From Arthrobacter sp. EpRS71 (GTDB lineage: Bacteria; Actinomycetota; Actinomycetes; Actinomycetales; Micrococcaceae): DNA of 64,000 nt. The notes under the pieces were generated by a model that ran no database searches, was not told the DNA's origin, and saw only the letters and a program-made list of their open reading frames with translations. Where the stretch lies: contig NZ_LNUV01000006.1 of NCBI RefSeq assembly GCF_001512285.1, positions 945,159 through 1,009,158 of the forward strand. The letters are read 5' to 3'. Shown here piece after piece: positions 54,025 to 62,479 of the stretch. The position numbers and the translations under genes are program-made. Every line of letters starts with the position of its first letter. The first letter of the stretch is position 1.

Positions 54025-54966
54025 ATGATCAAGTTCATTGCGAAAAGACTGGGCAGCGGTTTGGTGGTGTTGTTCGTCGTCTCGGTCCTCACCTTCACCC
54101 TGCTGTACACCTCCAGCGGAAGTATTGCCCAGAACATCCTGGGGGACCAGGCAACACCTGAACAGGTTGCCTTGAAGGAACAGGAGTTGGGGCTGGATCA
54201 GCCGCTCTTTGTCCGATACTTCGCATGGTTGGGCGATGCCCTGACCGGCAACCTTGGAGCTTCCTGGTTCACCTCGGAGCCGGTGGCCAATTCTTTGGCC
54301 ACCCGCATCCCGGTAACCATGACCATGGTTTTCACCGCAATGATCCTGATCGCCATCTGCGCAGCACTGATTGGTGTTGCCGCAGCCGTGAAGCGCGGCT
54401 GGGTGGACAGGGTGGTCCAGATTGGCGCGATCGTGGGGGACTCCATCCCCGGATACGTGATCGGCGTGTTCCTGGTAACCATCCTGGCCATCCAGCTGGG
54501 TTTCTTCCCCGCCACCAGCACCATCTCCCCGGAGGTGGGTCCGGAGGCCTGGGTCTACTCCATGACCCTGCCGGTGATCGCTTTGCTGATCAACGGTGTG
54601 ACCGGCGGTGCCCAGCAGATCCGCTCCGCCGTGATCAAGCAGCTGGAGCGTGACTACGTCCGGACGCTGCGCAGCCGTGGCATCGGAGAGCGCGAGATCC
54701 TCTTCAAGCACGTGCTCCGCAGCGCTGCACCTGCGGGTCTCACAGTCCTGAGCCTGCAACTGATCGGCATGCTGGGCGGCGTGGTGATCATCGAGCAGAT
54801 TTTCGCCCTCCCGGGAATGGGTCCGCTGGCTGTGGCCGCAACTACCCAAACCGATCTCCCCGTGGTTATGGGAGTGGTGATGTACACCGTGGTGGTGGTC
54901 ATTGTCGTGAACCTCCTGGTGGACATCCTCAATGGTTGGCTCAACCCGAAAGTACGTGTCTCATGA
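54025..54966 (+). CDS. ABC transporter permease, DppB type
   Basis: The 313-aa product has six membrane spans, begins KFIAKRLGSGLVVLFVVSVLTFTLLYTSSGS (typical DppB N-terminus) and has the EAA loop for ATPase contact, DYVRTLRSRGIGEREILFKHVLRSAA. It lies 6 bp after the binding protein gene and overlaps the next gene by ATGA. Confidence 0.9.
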   Translation: MIKFIAKRLGSGLVVLFVVSVLTFTLLYTSSGSIAQNILGDQATPEQVALKEQELGLDQPLFVRYFAWLGDALTGNLGASWFTSEPVANSLATRIPVTMTMVFTAMILIAICAALIGVAAAVKRGWVDRVVQIGAIVGDSIPGYVIGVFLVTILAIQLGFFPATSTISPEVGPEAWVYSMTLPVIALLINGVTGGAQQIRSAVIKQLERDYVRTLRSRGIGEREILFKHVLRSAAPAGLTVLSLQLIGMLGGVVIIEQIFALPGMGPLAVAATTQTDLPVVMGVVMYTVVVVIVVNLLVDILNGWLNPKVRVS

Positions 54967-56843
54967 GCGACTCCATAGATTCAGCAGCACTCGCAGCACC
55001 TGTCCCCAACGGCCAGAGCGGCACGGTGGTCCGTTCCACCGTGATGCGCCGCCTCCTGAAGAATCCCATGGGCATCGCCTCGCTGGTGATCCTCCTGACC
55101 ATCACGGTGCTGGCCATCCTGGCGCCGGTGATCGCGCCTTTCGAAGAGAACTTCGCCAACATCTCAAAGACCCTCGCGGCCCCGGACTCAGTGAACATCA
55201 TGGGGACGGACAGCGCAGGGCGGGACACCTGGAGCCGCCTGCTCTTCGGCGCCCAGCTGACATTGTTGTCCGCGCTGCTGTGTGCCGGTGTCGCGATTGC
55301 CATCGGGCTCCCGGCAGGCCTGATCGCCGGTTACTACGCAGGCAAATTCGAGGCCGTCTCCAACTGGGTGGTCAGCATCCTCATGAGCCTGCCCGGCCTG
55401 ATCGTCCTGCTCACCATCCGTGCAGCGTTCGGCCCGTCGGTATGGATCTCCATGATCGCCTTCGGTGTCCTGATCAGCCCGTCCTACTTCCGCCTGACCC
55501 GCACCGCCGTGCAGTCGGTGAGGAACGAGCTCTATGTGGACGCGGCCCGCGTCTCCGGCCTGTCCGATCTGAGCATCATTGCCCGCCACATCTTCTCCGT
55601 GGTCCGCGCACCCATCATCATCCAAACCGCCGCGATCGCCGGTGTTGCCATCGCCATCCAGTCCGGACTCGAATTCCTTGGCCTGGGCGATCCCACCAAA
55701 GCCACGTGGGGCGTCATGCTCTCCGAAGGCTTCAAGAACGTCTACCTCACCCCGATTCTGCTGCTCTGGCCGGCACTGGCCATGGCGCTCACCATCGGCG
55801 GACTGGTCCTGCTGGGCAACGCCATCCGCGATGCCCTGGAAGACGGCGAAAAGATCAAGCACCGCAAAAAGCGGGCGCTTGCTTCTGCTGACAGCACGAC
55901 GCCGGACCCCGCCAAGGCGCGCCAGTCACGGAAGTCCGTGGCCGCCGTCGACGCCGGAACCGAACACCACTTGGTCAAGGTGACCAACCTCGGCGTCGGA
56001 TATCCGCAGGCTGACGGGTCCATCAAAAAGGTAGTGGACGATGTTTCCTTCCACGTGGACCGCGGCGAAATCCTCGGCATCGTGGGCGAATCGGGATCGG
56101 GCAAGTCCCAGACCGCGTTCTCCATCCTGGGCCTGCTGCCGGACAACGCACGCATTGTGGGCGGCTCCATCCAGTTCGACGGCAACTACACCGTGGCTCC
56201 GGGCGATGACCGCGTCAGCCAGGAACGGCTGTCCAAGCTGCGCGGAAAGCGGATCTCCTACATTCCACAGGAACCCATGAGCAACCTGGACCCGGCATTC
56301 ACCATCGGCTACCAGCTGGTCACACCCATGGTCCGTGTCCTGGGAATCTCCAAGGCAGAAGCCCGTCAACGGGCGCTCAAGCTGCTCACCGACGTCGGAA
56401 TCATCAACCCCGAACGCACCTTCGAGGCGTACCCGCACGAGGTCTCCGGTGGCATGGCCCAGCGCGTGCTGATCGCCGGTGCCATCAGCTGCGAACCGGA
56501 CCTGGTGATCGCTGACGAACCCACCACAGCCCTGGACGTCACTGTGCAGGCCGACGTGCTGGACCTGCTGCGTGAGCTTCAGCAACGGCTCAACATCGGC
56601 GTGATCCTGGTGACCCACAACTTCGGTGTTGTCGCTGACCTGTGCGACCGCGTGGCCGTGATGCAGAACGGCAGGCTCGTGGAAGAAGGCACCGTCCGCG
56701 AGATCCTCCGGAACCCCAAAGAGCCCTACACGCAGACCCTGCTGGGGTCCATGCTCGAAGGAAAGACCCCCATGACCATGCTGGTATCTAAGCCTGGATC
56801 AGCAGCACAGTCCGGATCAGCACAGAAGGAGCCGGTGGCATGA
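54963..56843 (+). CDS. fused ABC permease (DppC) and ATPase (DppD), 626 aa
   Basis: Residues 1-300 are a DppC-type permease: [48 protein letters not shown], and the EAA loop [23 protein letters not shown] charged linker of about 45 residues ([26 protein letters not shown]) leads to an ATPase with Walker [17 protein letters not shown]-loop [12 protein letters not shown], signature [11 protein letters not shown] and Walker [13 protein letters not shown]. The two are normally separate genes; here the transmembrane and ATPase parts are one chain. The start ATG 54963 overlaps the DppB stop. It forms the transporter with the separate second ATPase downstream. Confidence 0.9.
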   Translation: MSDSIDSAALAAPVPNGQSGTVVRSTVMRRLLKNPMGIASLVILLTITVLAILAPVIAPFEENFANISKTLAAPDSVNIMGTDSAGRDTWSRLLFGAQLTLLSALLCAGVAIAIGLPAGLIAGYYAGKFEAVSNWVVSILMSLPGLIVLLTIRAAFGPSVWISMIAFGVLISPSYFRLTRTAVQSVRNELYVDAARVSGLSDLSIIARHIFSVVRAPIIIQTAAIAGVAIAIQSGLEFLGLGDPTKATWGVMLSEGFKNVYLTPILLLWPALAMALTIGGLVLLGNAIRDALEDGEKIKHRKKRALASADSTTPDPAKARQSRKSVAAVDAGTEHHLVKVTNLGVGYPQADGSIKKVVDDVSFHVDRGEILGIVGESGSGKSQTAFSILGLLPDNARIVGGSIQFDGNYTVAPGDDRVSQERLSKLRGKRISYIPQEPMSNLDPAFTIGYQLVTPMVRVLGISKAEARQRALKLLTDVGIINPERTFEAYPHEVSGGMAQRVLIAGAISCEPDLVIADEPTTALDVTVQADVLDLLRELQQRLNIGVILVTHNFGVVADLCDRVAVMQNGRLVEEGTVREILRNPKEPYTQTLLGSMLEGKTPMTMLVSKPGSAAQSGSAQKEPVA

Positions 56844-57727
56844 GCGTCTCCCTTGACTCATCGCAGCAGTCCCCGCTCCTGTCCGTGGAGAACCTGGTGG
56901 TGGAGTACCCCAGCAAACGGTTCAGGGCCAAGCCTTTCCGGGCGTTGACGGACATCAACATCACCATCGGCCAGGGCGAGACCCTGGGCTTGGTGGGGGA
57001 GTCCGGCTCCGGAAAAACCACCCTCGGCCGGGCCGTCCTGGGCTTGGCGCCGGTCACAGCCGGAAAAGTGATCTTCGAAGGCAACGACATCAGCAACGCT
57101 TCGCGCAAGGAACGCCGGACGCTCAGCCGGGACCTGCAAGTGGTTTTCCAGGACCCGTACACCTCGCTGAACCCGGCGCTGGAAATCGGGGAAATCCTGG
57201 CGGAGCCTTTGGGCGTGCAAGGCATGGAAGCTGCCGCTGCGAAGAAGCGGGTCCGCGAACTGCTGGACCAAGTAGGTCTGCCATCTGACGCGATCCACCG
57301 GCTGCCCCGCGAGTTCAGCGGCGGCCAGCGCCAGCGCGTGGCGATCGCGCGGGCACTCGCTTTGTCCCCGAAGCTGATTGTCTGCGACGAACCCGTCAGC
57401 GCCTTGGACCTGTCCACCCAGGCCCGCGTGCTGGATCTGTTCCTGCAGATCCAGAAAGACACCGGTGTTTCGTACCTGTTCGTCTCCCACGACCTCGACG
57501 TCGTGCGGCACATCAGCCACCGCGTGGCGGTCATGTACCACGGAGAAATCGTGGAACAAGGCCCCGCCGAGGTGGTCACCCGCGACCCCGAACACCCCTA
57601 CACCCAGCGGCTGCTGCTCGCCTCGCCCGTGCCGGATCCCGACCGGCAGGAAAAGCGCCGCGCGGACAGGCACCGCCTGCTGGCTAACCAGCGCAACCAA
57701 ACTGAACAAGCCGGTGCCGTGGCCTGA
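56840..57727 (+). CDS. ABC transporter ATPase, DppF type
   Basis: The 295-aa product has Walker A GESGSGKTTLGRAVLGL, VFQDPYTSLNPALEIGEIL, signature FSGGQRQRVAIARALAL, Walker B LIVCDEPVSALDLSTQ and the C-terminal EHPYTQRLLLASPVPDP oligopeptide-type extension. It overlaps the fused permease-ATPase gene by ATGA and completes the transporter as the second nucleotide-binding subunit. Confidence 0.9.
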   Translation: MSVSLDSSQQSPLLSVENLVVEYPSKRFRAKPFRALTDINITIGQGETLGLVGESGSGKTTLGRAVLGLAPVTAGKVIFEGNDISNASRKERRTLSRDLQVVFQDPYTSLNPALEIGEILAEPLGVQGMEAAAAKKRVRELLDQVGLPSDAIHRLPREFSGGQRQRVAIARALALSPKLIVCDEPVSALDLSTQARVLDLFLQIQKDTGVSYLFVSHDLDVVRHISHRVAVMYHGEIVEQGPAEVVTRDPEHPYTQRLLLASPVPDPDRQEKRRADRHRLLANQRNQTEQAGAVA

Positions 57728-57789
57728 ACAGCCCGGCATCCCATCACCGATCCAGGGTCCGGAAGGGCCCGGAAACCCCGGAGGAAAAA

Positions 57790-58650
57790 GTGGCCACAAT
57801 AGGCGTACAGGCGATGATGTTGAAGGACAGCTTCGCGGAAGTCGGGGCGTTTGAAACGCTCCGTAAGGTCAGCGCGATCGGCTACAACGCCGTCGAGATT
57901 TCCCAGATCCCCATGACCCCGGAGAACGTGGGCGAGCTGGACCGCTCCCGCACCGAGCTGGGTATGGACATCGCCGCGCTTTCGGTCAACATTGAAGGCC
58001 GCAAAGGCATGCCCGTGGAATCATTGGCTGACAACTTCGACAAGATCGTGGACGACGCCAAGCGCCTGGACAGCTCGTTGCTCCGCATCGGGATGCTTCC
58101 GTTCGGGGCCATGAAATCACTGGACTCGGTGGTTGAATTCGCCAAGCAAGCCAACGGTTATGCCGAACGGCTCCAGGAACACGGCATCAGCTTGTACTAC
58201 CACAACCACCACATCGAGTTCGCGAAGTTCGACGGCAAATACATGCTGGACATCATCGCCGACAACTCCCCGGCCATGGGCATGGAGATCGACGTGCACT
58301 GGGTTCAGCGCGGTGGCCTCGATCCCGTGCGGACCCTTGAAAAGTACGCCGGCAATACTGCCATGGTGCACCTCAAGGATTACAGGATCGGTCAGATGCC
58401 GGAATCGTCCTTCGGGCTCCTGGAGAAGGGTGACTTCCCCGGGTTCATGGCGGAGTTCCGCAACGTGGTGCAGTTCGCCGAAGTGGGCGAGGGCAACCTG
58501 GACTTCCCCGCCATCATTCCGGCCGCCGTCGCTGCAGGTGCCAGGTACCTCTTGGTGGAGCAGGACGAGCTGTATGGGCGGACCGTGTGGGACGCACTCC
58601 AAACCTCGTACGACAACTTGGTGGCCATGGGCCACGCGGACCTTTTCTAG
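57790..58650 (+). CDS. sugar phosphate isomerase/epimerase, TIM barrel
   Basis: The 286-aa product has VGAFETLRKVSAIGYNAVEISQIPMTPENVGELDRSRTELGMDIAALSV, YYHNHHIEFAKFDGKYMLDIIADNSPAMGMEIDVHWVQRGGLDPVRTLEKYAGNTAMVHLKDYRIG and YLLVEQDELYGRTVWDALQTSYDNLVAMGH. The HNHH-E, EIDVHW and HLKD blocks provide metal and catalytic residues of the family, as in inosose dehydratase-like isomerases. Substrate unknown. GTG start 57790 has GGAGG five bases upstream. It is the second barrel of the locus, distinct from that at 50407. Confidence 0.82.
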   Translation: MATIGVQAMMLKDSFAEVGAFETLRKVSAIGYNAVEISQIPMTPENVGELDRSRTELGMDIAALSVNIEGRKGMPVESLADNFDKIVDDAKRLDSSLLRIGMLPFGAMKSLDSVVEFAKQANGYAERLQEHGISLYYHNHHIEFAKFDGKYMLDIIADNSPAMGMEIDVHWVQRGGLDPVRTLEKYAGNTAMVHLKDYRIGQMPESSFGLLEKGDFPGFMAEFRNVVQFAEVGEGNLDFPAIIPAAVAAGARYLLVEQDELYGRTVWDALQTSYDNLVAMGHADLF

Positions 58651-58692
58651 ATTTCAGCCACTTCCCGGTTCTCACCACAGGAGATTGCATTC

Positions 58693-59859
58693 ATGAGCAA
58701 GAAAGTACGCCTCGGCATCATCGGCCTGGGCCAGCAAGGCGGCACCTACGCCAAGTTCATCACGGACGGCCTGGTGCCCAATATGGAGATCGGCGCAATC
58801 TGCGATGTTGATCCTGCCAAGAAGGAACTCGCAGCCTCGCTGTACCCGGATGTCCCGTTCTACGACGACTACATTGCCCTGCTTGAAAGCGGCTCCGTAG
58901 ACGCGATCGTCACCTGCGTGCCGCACTTCCTGCACCCGGAGATGGGGATCGAAACCCTCAGGCGCAACATCCACGCGCTCGTGGAGAAGCCCGCCGGCGT
59001 CTACACCAAGCAAGTCAAGGAGCTGAACGAGTTCGCCGCCTCCAAGCCGGAACTTTCCTTCGGCATCATGTTCAACCAGCGCAACAACCCGCTGTACAAG
59101 AAGCTCAAGGAAATCGTTGATAACGGCGAGATCGGCAAGATCCGCCGCTCCAACTGGATCATCACCAACTGGTGGCGTCCGCAGGGCTACTACAACTCCA
59201 GCGAGTGGCGGGCTACGTGGGGCGGCGAGGGCGGCGGTGTCCTGGTCAACCAGGCACCGCACCAGCTGGATCTGTGGCAGTGGATTTGTGGCGTCCCCCA
59301 GTCCGTGTATTCGAAGGTGGCGTACGGCTTCCGCCGCGACATCGCCGTCGAGGATGAAGTCACCGCAGTGGTGGATTATGGCGACGGCGCCACTGGAGTT
59401 TTCGTGACAGCCACCCACGACATCGTGGGAACCGACAGGTTCGAAATCCTGGGCGACCAAGGCAAGATCGTGGTGGAAAACAGCAAGGTAGCAACCGTCA
59501 CCCGGCTGGTGAAGCCTGAGCGCGACATCAGCGATTCCATGGGCATGGACGACGTCCGCAAGCTCTTCATGGGCCAGCTGAACCGCGAAGAGCTGTACAG
59601 CACCGAAACCATCGAGTTCGAGTCTGTATGGGGTGGCCAGCACGCCGGCGTCCTGGAGAACTTTGCCGCCAACATTCTGGACGGCACGCCGCTCCTTGCT
59701 CCGGGCTCTGACGGTATCAACGGTGTTCGTCTGGCCAACGCCATCCACCTTTCCAGCTGGACCGGCAAGGAAGTGTCCTTGGACTTTGATGAGGATGAAT
59801 TCCTGCAGGAGCTCAACAAGCGCATTGCGGAAGAAGGAAAGTTCTCCGAGCGTTCCTAA
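58693..59859 (+). CDS. Gfo/Idh/MocA-family oxidoreductase (second)
   Basis: The 388-aa product starts RLGIIGLGQQGGTYAKFITDGLVPNMEIGAICDVDPAK, has LVEKPAGVYTKQVKELNEFA and the substrate-domain GGVLVNQAPHQLDLWQWICGVPQ, close in layout to inositol or sugar-acid dehydrogenases. It probably works on the same sugar series as the isomerase 43 bp upstream. It is longer than the first copy (335 aa) and not a simple duplicate. A terminator follows. Confidence 0.85.
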   Translation: MSKKVRLGIIGLGQQGGTYAKFITDGLVPNMEIGAICDVDPAKKELAASLYPDVPFYDDYIALLESGSVDAIVTCVPHFLHPEMGIETLRRNIHALVEKPAGVYTKQVKELNEFAASKPELSFGIMFNQRNNPLYKKLKEIVDNGEIGKIRRSNWIITNWWRPQGYYNSSEWRATWGGEGGGVLVNQAPHQLDLWQWICGVPQSVYSKVAYGFRRDIAVEDEVTAVVDYGDGATGVFVTATHDIVGTDRFEILGDQGKIVVENSKVATVTRLVKPERDISDSMGMDDVRKLFMGQLNREELYSTETIEFESVWGGQHAGVLENFAANILDGTPLLAPGSDGINGVRLANAIHLSSWTGKEVSLDFDEDEFLQELNKRIAEEGKFSERS

Positions 59860-59869
59860 GCAGAGTGGG

Positions 59870-59900
59870 CCGGTTGCCATCATTAAAGGATGGCAACCGG
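59870..59900 (+). terminator. rho-independent terminator of the transporter operon
   Basis: A 12-bp perfect stem CCGGTTGCCATC (59870-59881) with 59889-59900 across a seven-base loop is followed by CTTGTTTTGTT. It lies 11 bp after the oxidoreductase stop and just before the second LacI gene. Confidence 0.85.
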
Positions 59901-59922
59901 CTTGTTTTGTTGCCATGCGGTC

Positions 59923-59928
59923 TACGAT
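59923..59928 (+). promoter_or_regulatory. TACGAT -10 box of the second LacI gene
   Basis: TACGAT ends six bases before GTG 59935, the leaderless-type spacing. A weak CTTGTT lies 16 bp upstream. Confidence 0.4.
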
Positions 59929-59934
59929 GGAGCG

Positions 59935-60981
59935 GTGACTGACCTGACGAGCACCGGAGCAGCAACCACCCCCACCAAACGAGGCCGGGGTGAGAAGTCT
60001 TCTGCCACGATTTACGACATCGCGAAGCTCGCGGGCGTGAATCCCTCTACGGTGTCCCGCGCCCTGAGTAAGCCGGGCCGCGTGAGCGCCAAGACGCAGA
60101 AGATCATTGAGGATGCTGCGGCGGAGCTGAACTACCAGGTGAATCCATTCGCCCGGGCCCTCCCCACCGGCCGCACCCAGACCATCGGATTGATCGTCGC
60201 GGACATCACCAACCCCACCTTCTTTGACATCATCCGCGGCGCGGAAACCACAGGATCCGCCCGCGATTACACCCTTGTTCTGGCCGAGTCCGCGGAGTCA
60301 CCGGAGACGGAAGTAACGGCGGCCCGACGCCTGCTGAGCACCGTGGATGGCCTCATCCTGGCCAGCCCCCGCATGGACGATGACCAGATCCGGGCCTTGG
60401 CTGCGGACAAGCCTGTGGCCGTCATTAACCGTGAAATTTCCGGCGTTCCGTGCGTCGTCCCTGACGTCAACAAGGGCATCAGCGAAGCTGTTCGCAGCTT
60501 GGCCGCCAACGGCCACGAAAAGCTTGCGTACGTCGCCGGGCCGGCGCGGTCCTGGATGACGGGCCGCCGTTGGGAAGGCGTCAAAGCTGCCGCTGAATGG
60601 TCCAAGCTCAGCGCGGTGCGCCTCGAATCATCCAAACCAACGGTCGACGGTGGCCGGCAGGTTGCGCGCGACGTCCTGGAAAGCGGCGCGACGGCGGTGA
60701 TCACCTACAACGACCTCCTGGCTATCGGCTTGATGCAGGAACTGCAGGCTGGCGGGATGAGTGTCCCGGACCAGATCAGCATTGTGGGGTTCGATGACAT
60801 TTTTGGCGCCGATTTCACCACTCCCGCATTGACCACAGTGCGCTCACCCTTGGGGGAGTGCGGCACCCGCGCCGTGACCATCCTCCTGGATATGCTGCAG
60901 GGCCACGAGGCGCCGGGCGAGGCTGTTCGCGTGGAAACGGAACTCGTGGTGCGAGGGTCCAGCGGTCGCCTCCTCGCCTGA
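59935..60981 (+). CDS. LacI-family regulator of the uronate locus (second)
   Basis: The product is about 348 aa from GTG 59935, with a LacI helix-turn-helix (TIYDIAKLAGVNPSTVSRALSKPGRVSAKTQKIIEDAAAELNYQVNPFARALPTG) and sugar-binding core (TIGLIVADITNPTFFDIIRGAE; GVPCVVPDVNKGISEAVRSLAANGHEKLAYVAG; GFDDIFGADFTTPALTTVRSPLGECG). It resembles the first LacI at 49162, especially in the DDIFGADF segment, so the two may be paralogues sharing operators. It precedes uxaC by 91 bp. An earlier in-frame ATG at 59890 would lie in the terminator stem and is unlikely. Confidence 0.88.
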   Translation: MTDLTSTGAATTPTKRGRGEKSSATIYDIAKLAGVNPSTVSRALSKPGRVSAKTQKIIEDAAAELNYQVNPFARALPTGRTQTIGLIVADITNPTFFDIIRGAETTGSARDYTLVLAESAESPETEVTAARRLLSTVDGLILASPRMDDDQIRALAADKPVAVINREISGVPCVVPDVNKGISEAVRSLAANGHEKLAYVAGPARSWMTGRRWEGVKAAAEWSKLSAVRLESSKPTVDGGRQVARDVLESGATAVITYNDLLAIGLMQELQAGGMSVPDQISIVGFDDIFGADFTTPALTTVRSPLGECGTRAVTILLDMLQGHEAPGEAVRVETELVVRGSSGRLLA

Positions 60982-61026
60982 CCTCAGCAGCCTGTTGCAT
61001 CGCAGAATGCAACAGGGTGGCAATAT

Positions 61027-61066
61027 TTGGCAACCGGTTGACAAAAGGTGAGCCGGAACGCAAGAT
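61027..61066 (+). promoter_or_regulatory. LacI operator and leaderless promoter of uxaC
   Basis: TTGGCAACCGGTTGACAA (61027-61044) is nearly a perfect palindrome and contains the -35 TTGACA (61038-61043). After 17 bp comes CAAGAT (61061-61066), six bases before ATG 61073. The operator sits on the promoter, so repressor binding would block it. Confidence 0.75.
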
Positions 61067-61072
61067 TGACCT

Positions 61073-62479
61073 ATGTCACAGTCCATTGCCGCACACCCTG
61101 ACAGGCTCCTGCCCGCAGATCCCGGGACGCGCAGCATCGCGCGGTCCTTGCTGGAGCGCGTCCAGGACCTGCCCATCATTTCTCCCCACGGCCACGTTGA
61201 CGCCGCTGTCATCGAACAGAACACGCCGTTCCCCGACCCCGCGGCACTCCTGGTCAGTCCGGACCACTACGTCACCCGCCTGATCCACGCCAATGGTGTT
61301 TCGATGGATCAGTTGCTGACCGGCGCGGCGTCCGCTCCCGAGTCCCGGGAGATCTGGAGGCAGTTTGTCCAGGCCTGGCCACTGTTCGAGGGAACAGCCT
61401 CCGGATACTGGCTGCGCACCCAGTTCAACGATGTCTTCAAACTCGGTGCAGACCTCAGTGAGATGCCTTCCGACGCCAGCTACGACGCGATTGCCGCCAA
61501 GCTGGTGGAGCCGGACTTCCGTCCCCGGCAGCTCTTCAAGGACTTCAACATTGAGGTCCTGGCCACCACCGACGATCCCCTGGATAACCTGGCCAGCCAC
61601 AAGGCCCTCAGCGAGGACCCCAGCTTCAATGGCCGCGTGCTCCCCACGTTCCGCCCGGATGCCTACCTGAACGTGGCGCATCCGCAGTGGAGCAGCAATG
61701 TTGACCGCTTGATGGAAACCGCAGGCGACGGTGCCACCGGCTACGCGGGCTATATTGCGGCGCTTGAGAACCGCCGTCGTTATTTTGTGGAGCATGGCGC
61801 GGTATCGGCGGACCACGGCGTCCGCACGCCGGCCACCCTCAAACTGGATGCGGCGGATGCGGAAGCGCTCTTTGAAAAGGCCCGGGCGGGCAAGGCCACA
61901 GCTGCTGACCGCGATGCGTTCGAGGCCCACATGATGTACCAGATGGCACGCATGTCAGTGGCGGATGGATTGGTCATGACCATCCACCCGGGCTCCTTCC
62001 GGAACCACCATGGCCCAACTTTCGAGTCCTTCGGCGCCGACACCGGTCACGACATTCCGTTCGCCGTGAACTACACCGAGGCCATCCGTCCGTTGCTGCA
62101 GGACTTCGGCACGGCCAAGGATTTCCACCTGGTGCTCTTCACCCTCGATGAGACCGTCTTCTCCCGTGAACTCGCTCCATTGGCCGGCTTCTACCCGTCC
62201 GTGTACATCGGCGCACCGTGGTGGTTCCTCGATGCACCGGATGCCATGTTGCGCTTCCGCTCCGCAGTGACGGAAACCGCCGGCTTCTCGCGGTCCTCCG
62301 GCTTCATCGATGACACCCGCGCCTTCTGCTCCATCCCCGCGCGGCACGACGCCTCCCGGAGGATCGAAGCGTCCTTCCTCGCGCGCCTTGTAGCCGAGCA
62401 CCGCGTTACTGAAGACCGGGCGCACGAGCTGATCCTCGACGTCGTCGATTCCTCGCCCCGCAGGGTGTTCAAGCTATGA
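61073..62479 (+). CDS. uxaC: glucuronate isomerase
   Basis: The 468-aa product has UxaC features: LPIISPHGHVDAAVIEQN metal site (HxH), TGAASAPESREIWRQFVQAWPLFEGTASGYWLRTQFNDVF, LATTDDPLDNLASH, SVADGLVMTIHPGSFRNHH, YPSVYIGAPWWFLDAPDAMLRFRSAVTE and the closing IPARHDASRRIEASFLARLVAEHRV. It isomerises D-glucuronate to D-fructuronate and galacturonate to tagaturonate. There is no ribosome-binding site; the mRNA is probably leaderless. It overlaps the uxuB-type gene by ATGA. Confidence 0.92.
   Translation: MSQSIAAHPDRLLPADPGTRSIARSLLERVQDLPIISPHGHVDAAVIEQNTPFPDPAALLVSPDHYVTRLIHANGVSMDQLLTGAASAPESREIWRQFVQAWPLFEGTASGYWLRTQFNDVFKLGADLSEMPSDASYDAIAAKLVEPDFRPRQLFKDFNIEVLATTDDPLDNLASHKALSEDPSFNGRVLPTFRPDAYLNVAHPQWSSNVDRLMETAGDGATGYAGYIAALENRRRYFVEHGAVSADHGVRTPATLKLDAADAEALFEKARAGKATAADRDAFEAHMMYQMARMSVADGLVMTIHPGSFRNHHGPTFESFGADTGHDIPFAVNYTEAIRPLLQDFGTAKDFHLVLFTLDETVFSRELAPLAGFYPSVYIGAPWWFLDAPDAMLRFRSAVTETAGFSRSSGFIDDTRAFCSIPARHDASRRIEASFLARLVAEHRVTEDRAHELILDVVDSSPRRVFKL

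Noticed and set aside
52906..54849. 647-codon minus-strand ORF across the ABC binding protein and permease
   Set aside because: It spans two proven plus-strand genes; composition is that of an antisense frame.
59870..59900. Fourth copy of the LacI operator (GGTTGCC ... GGCAACC)
   Set aside because: The dyad has 12-bp arms, a seven-base loop and a T-rich tail after a stop codon, and lacks the CG-centred 18-bp layout; it fits a terminator better.
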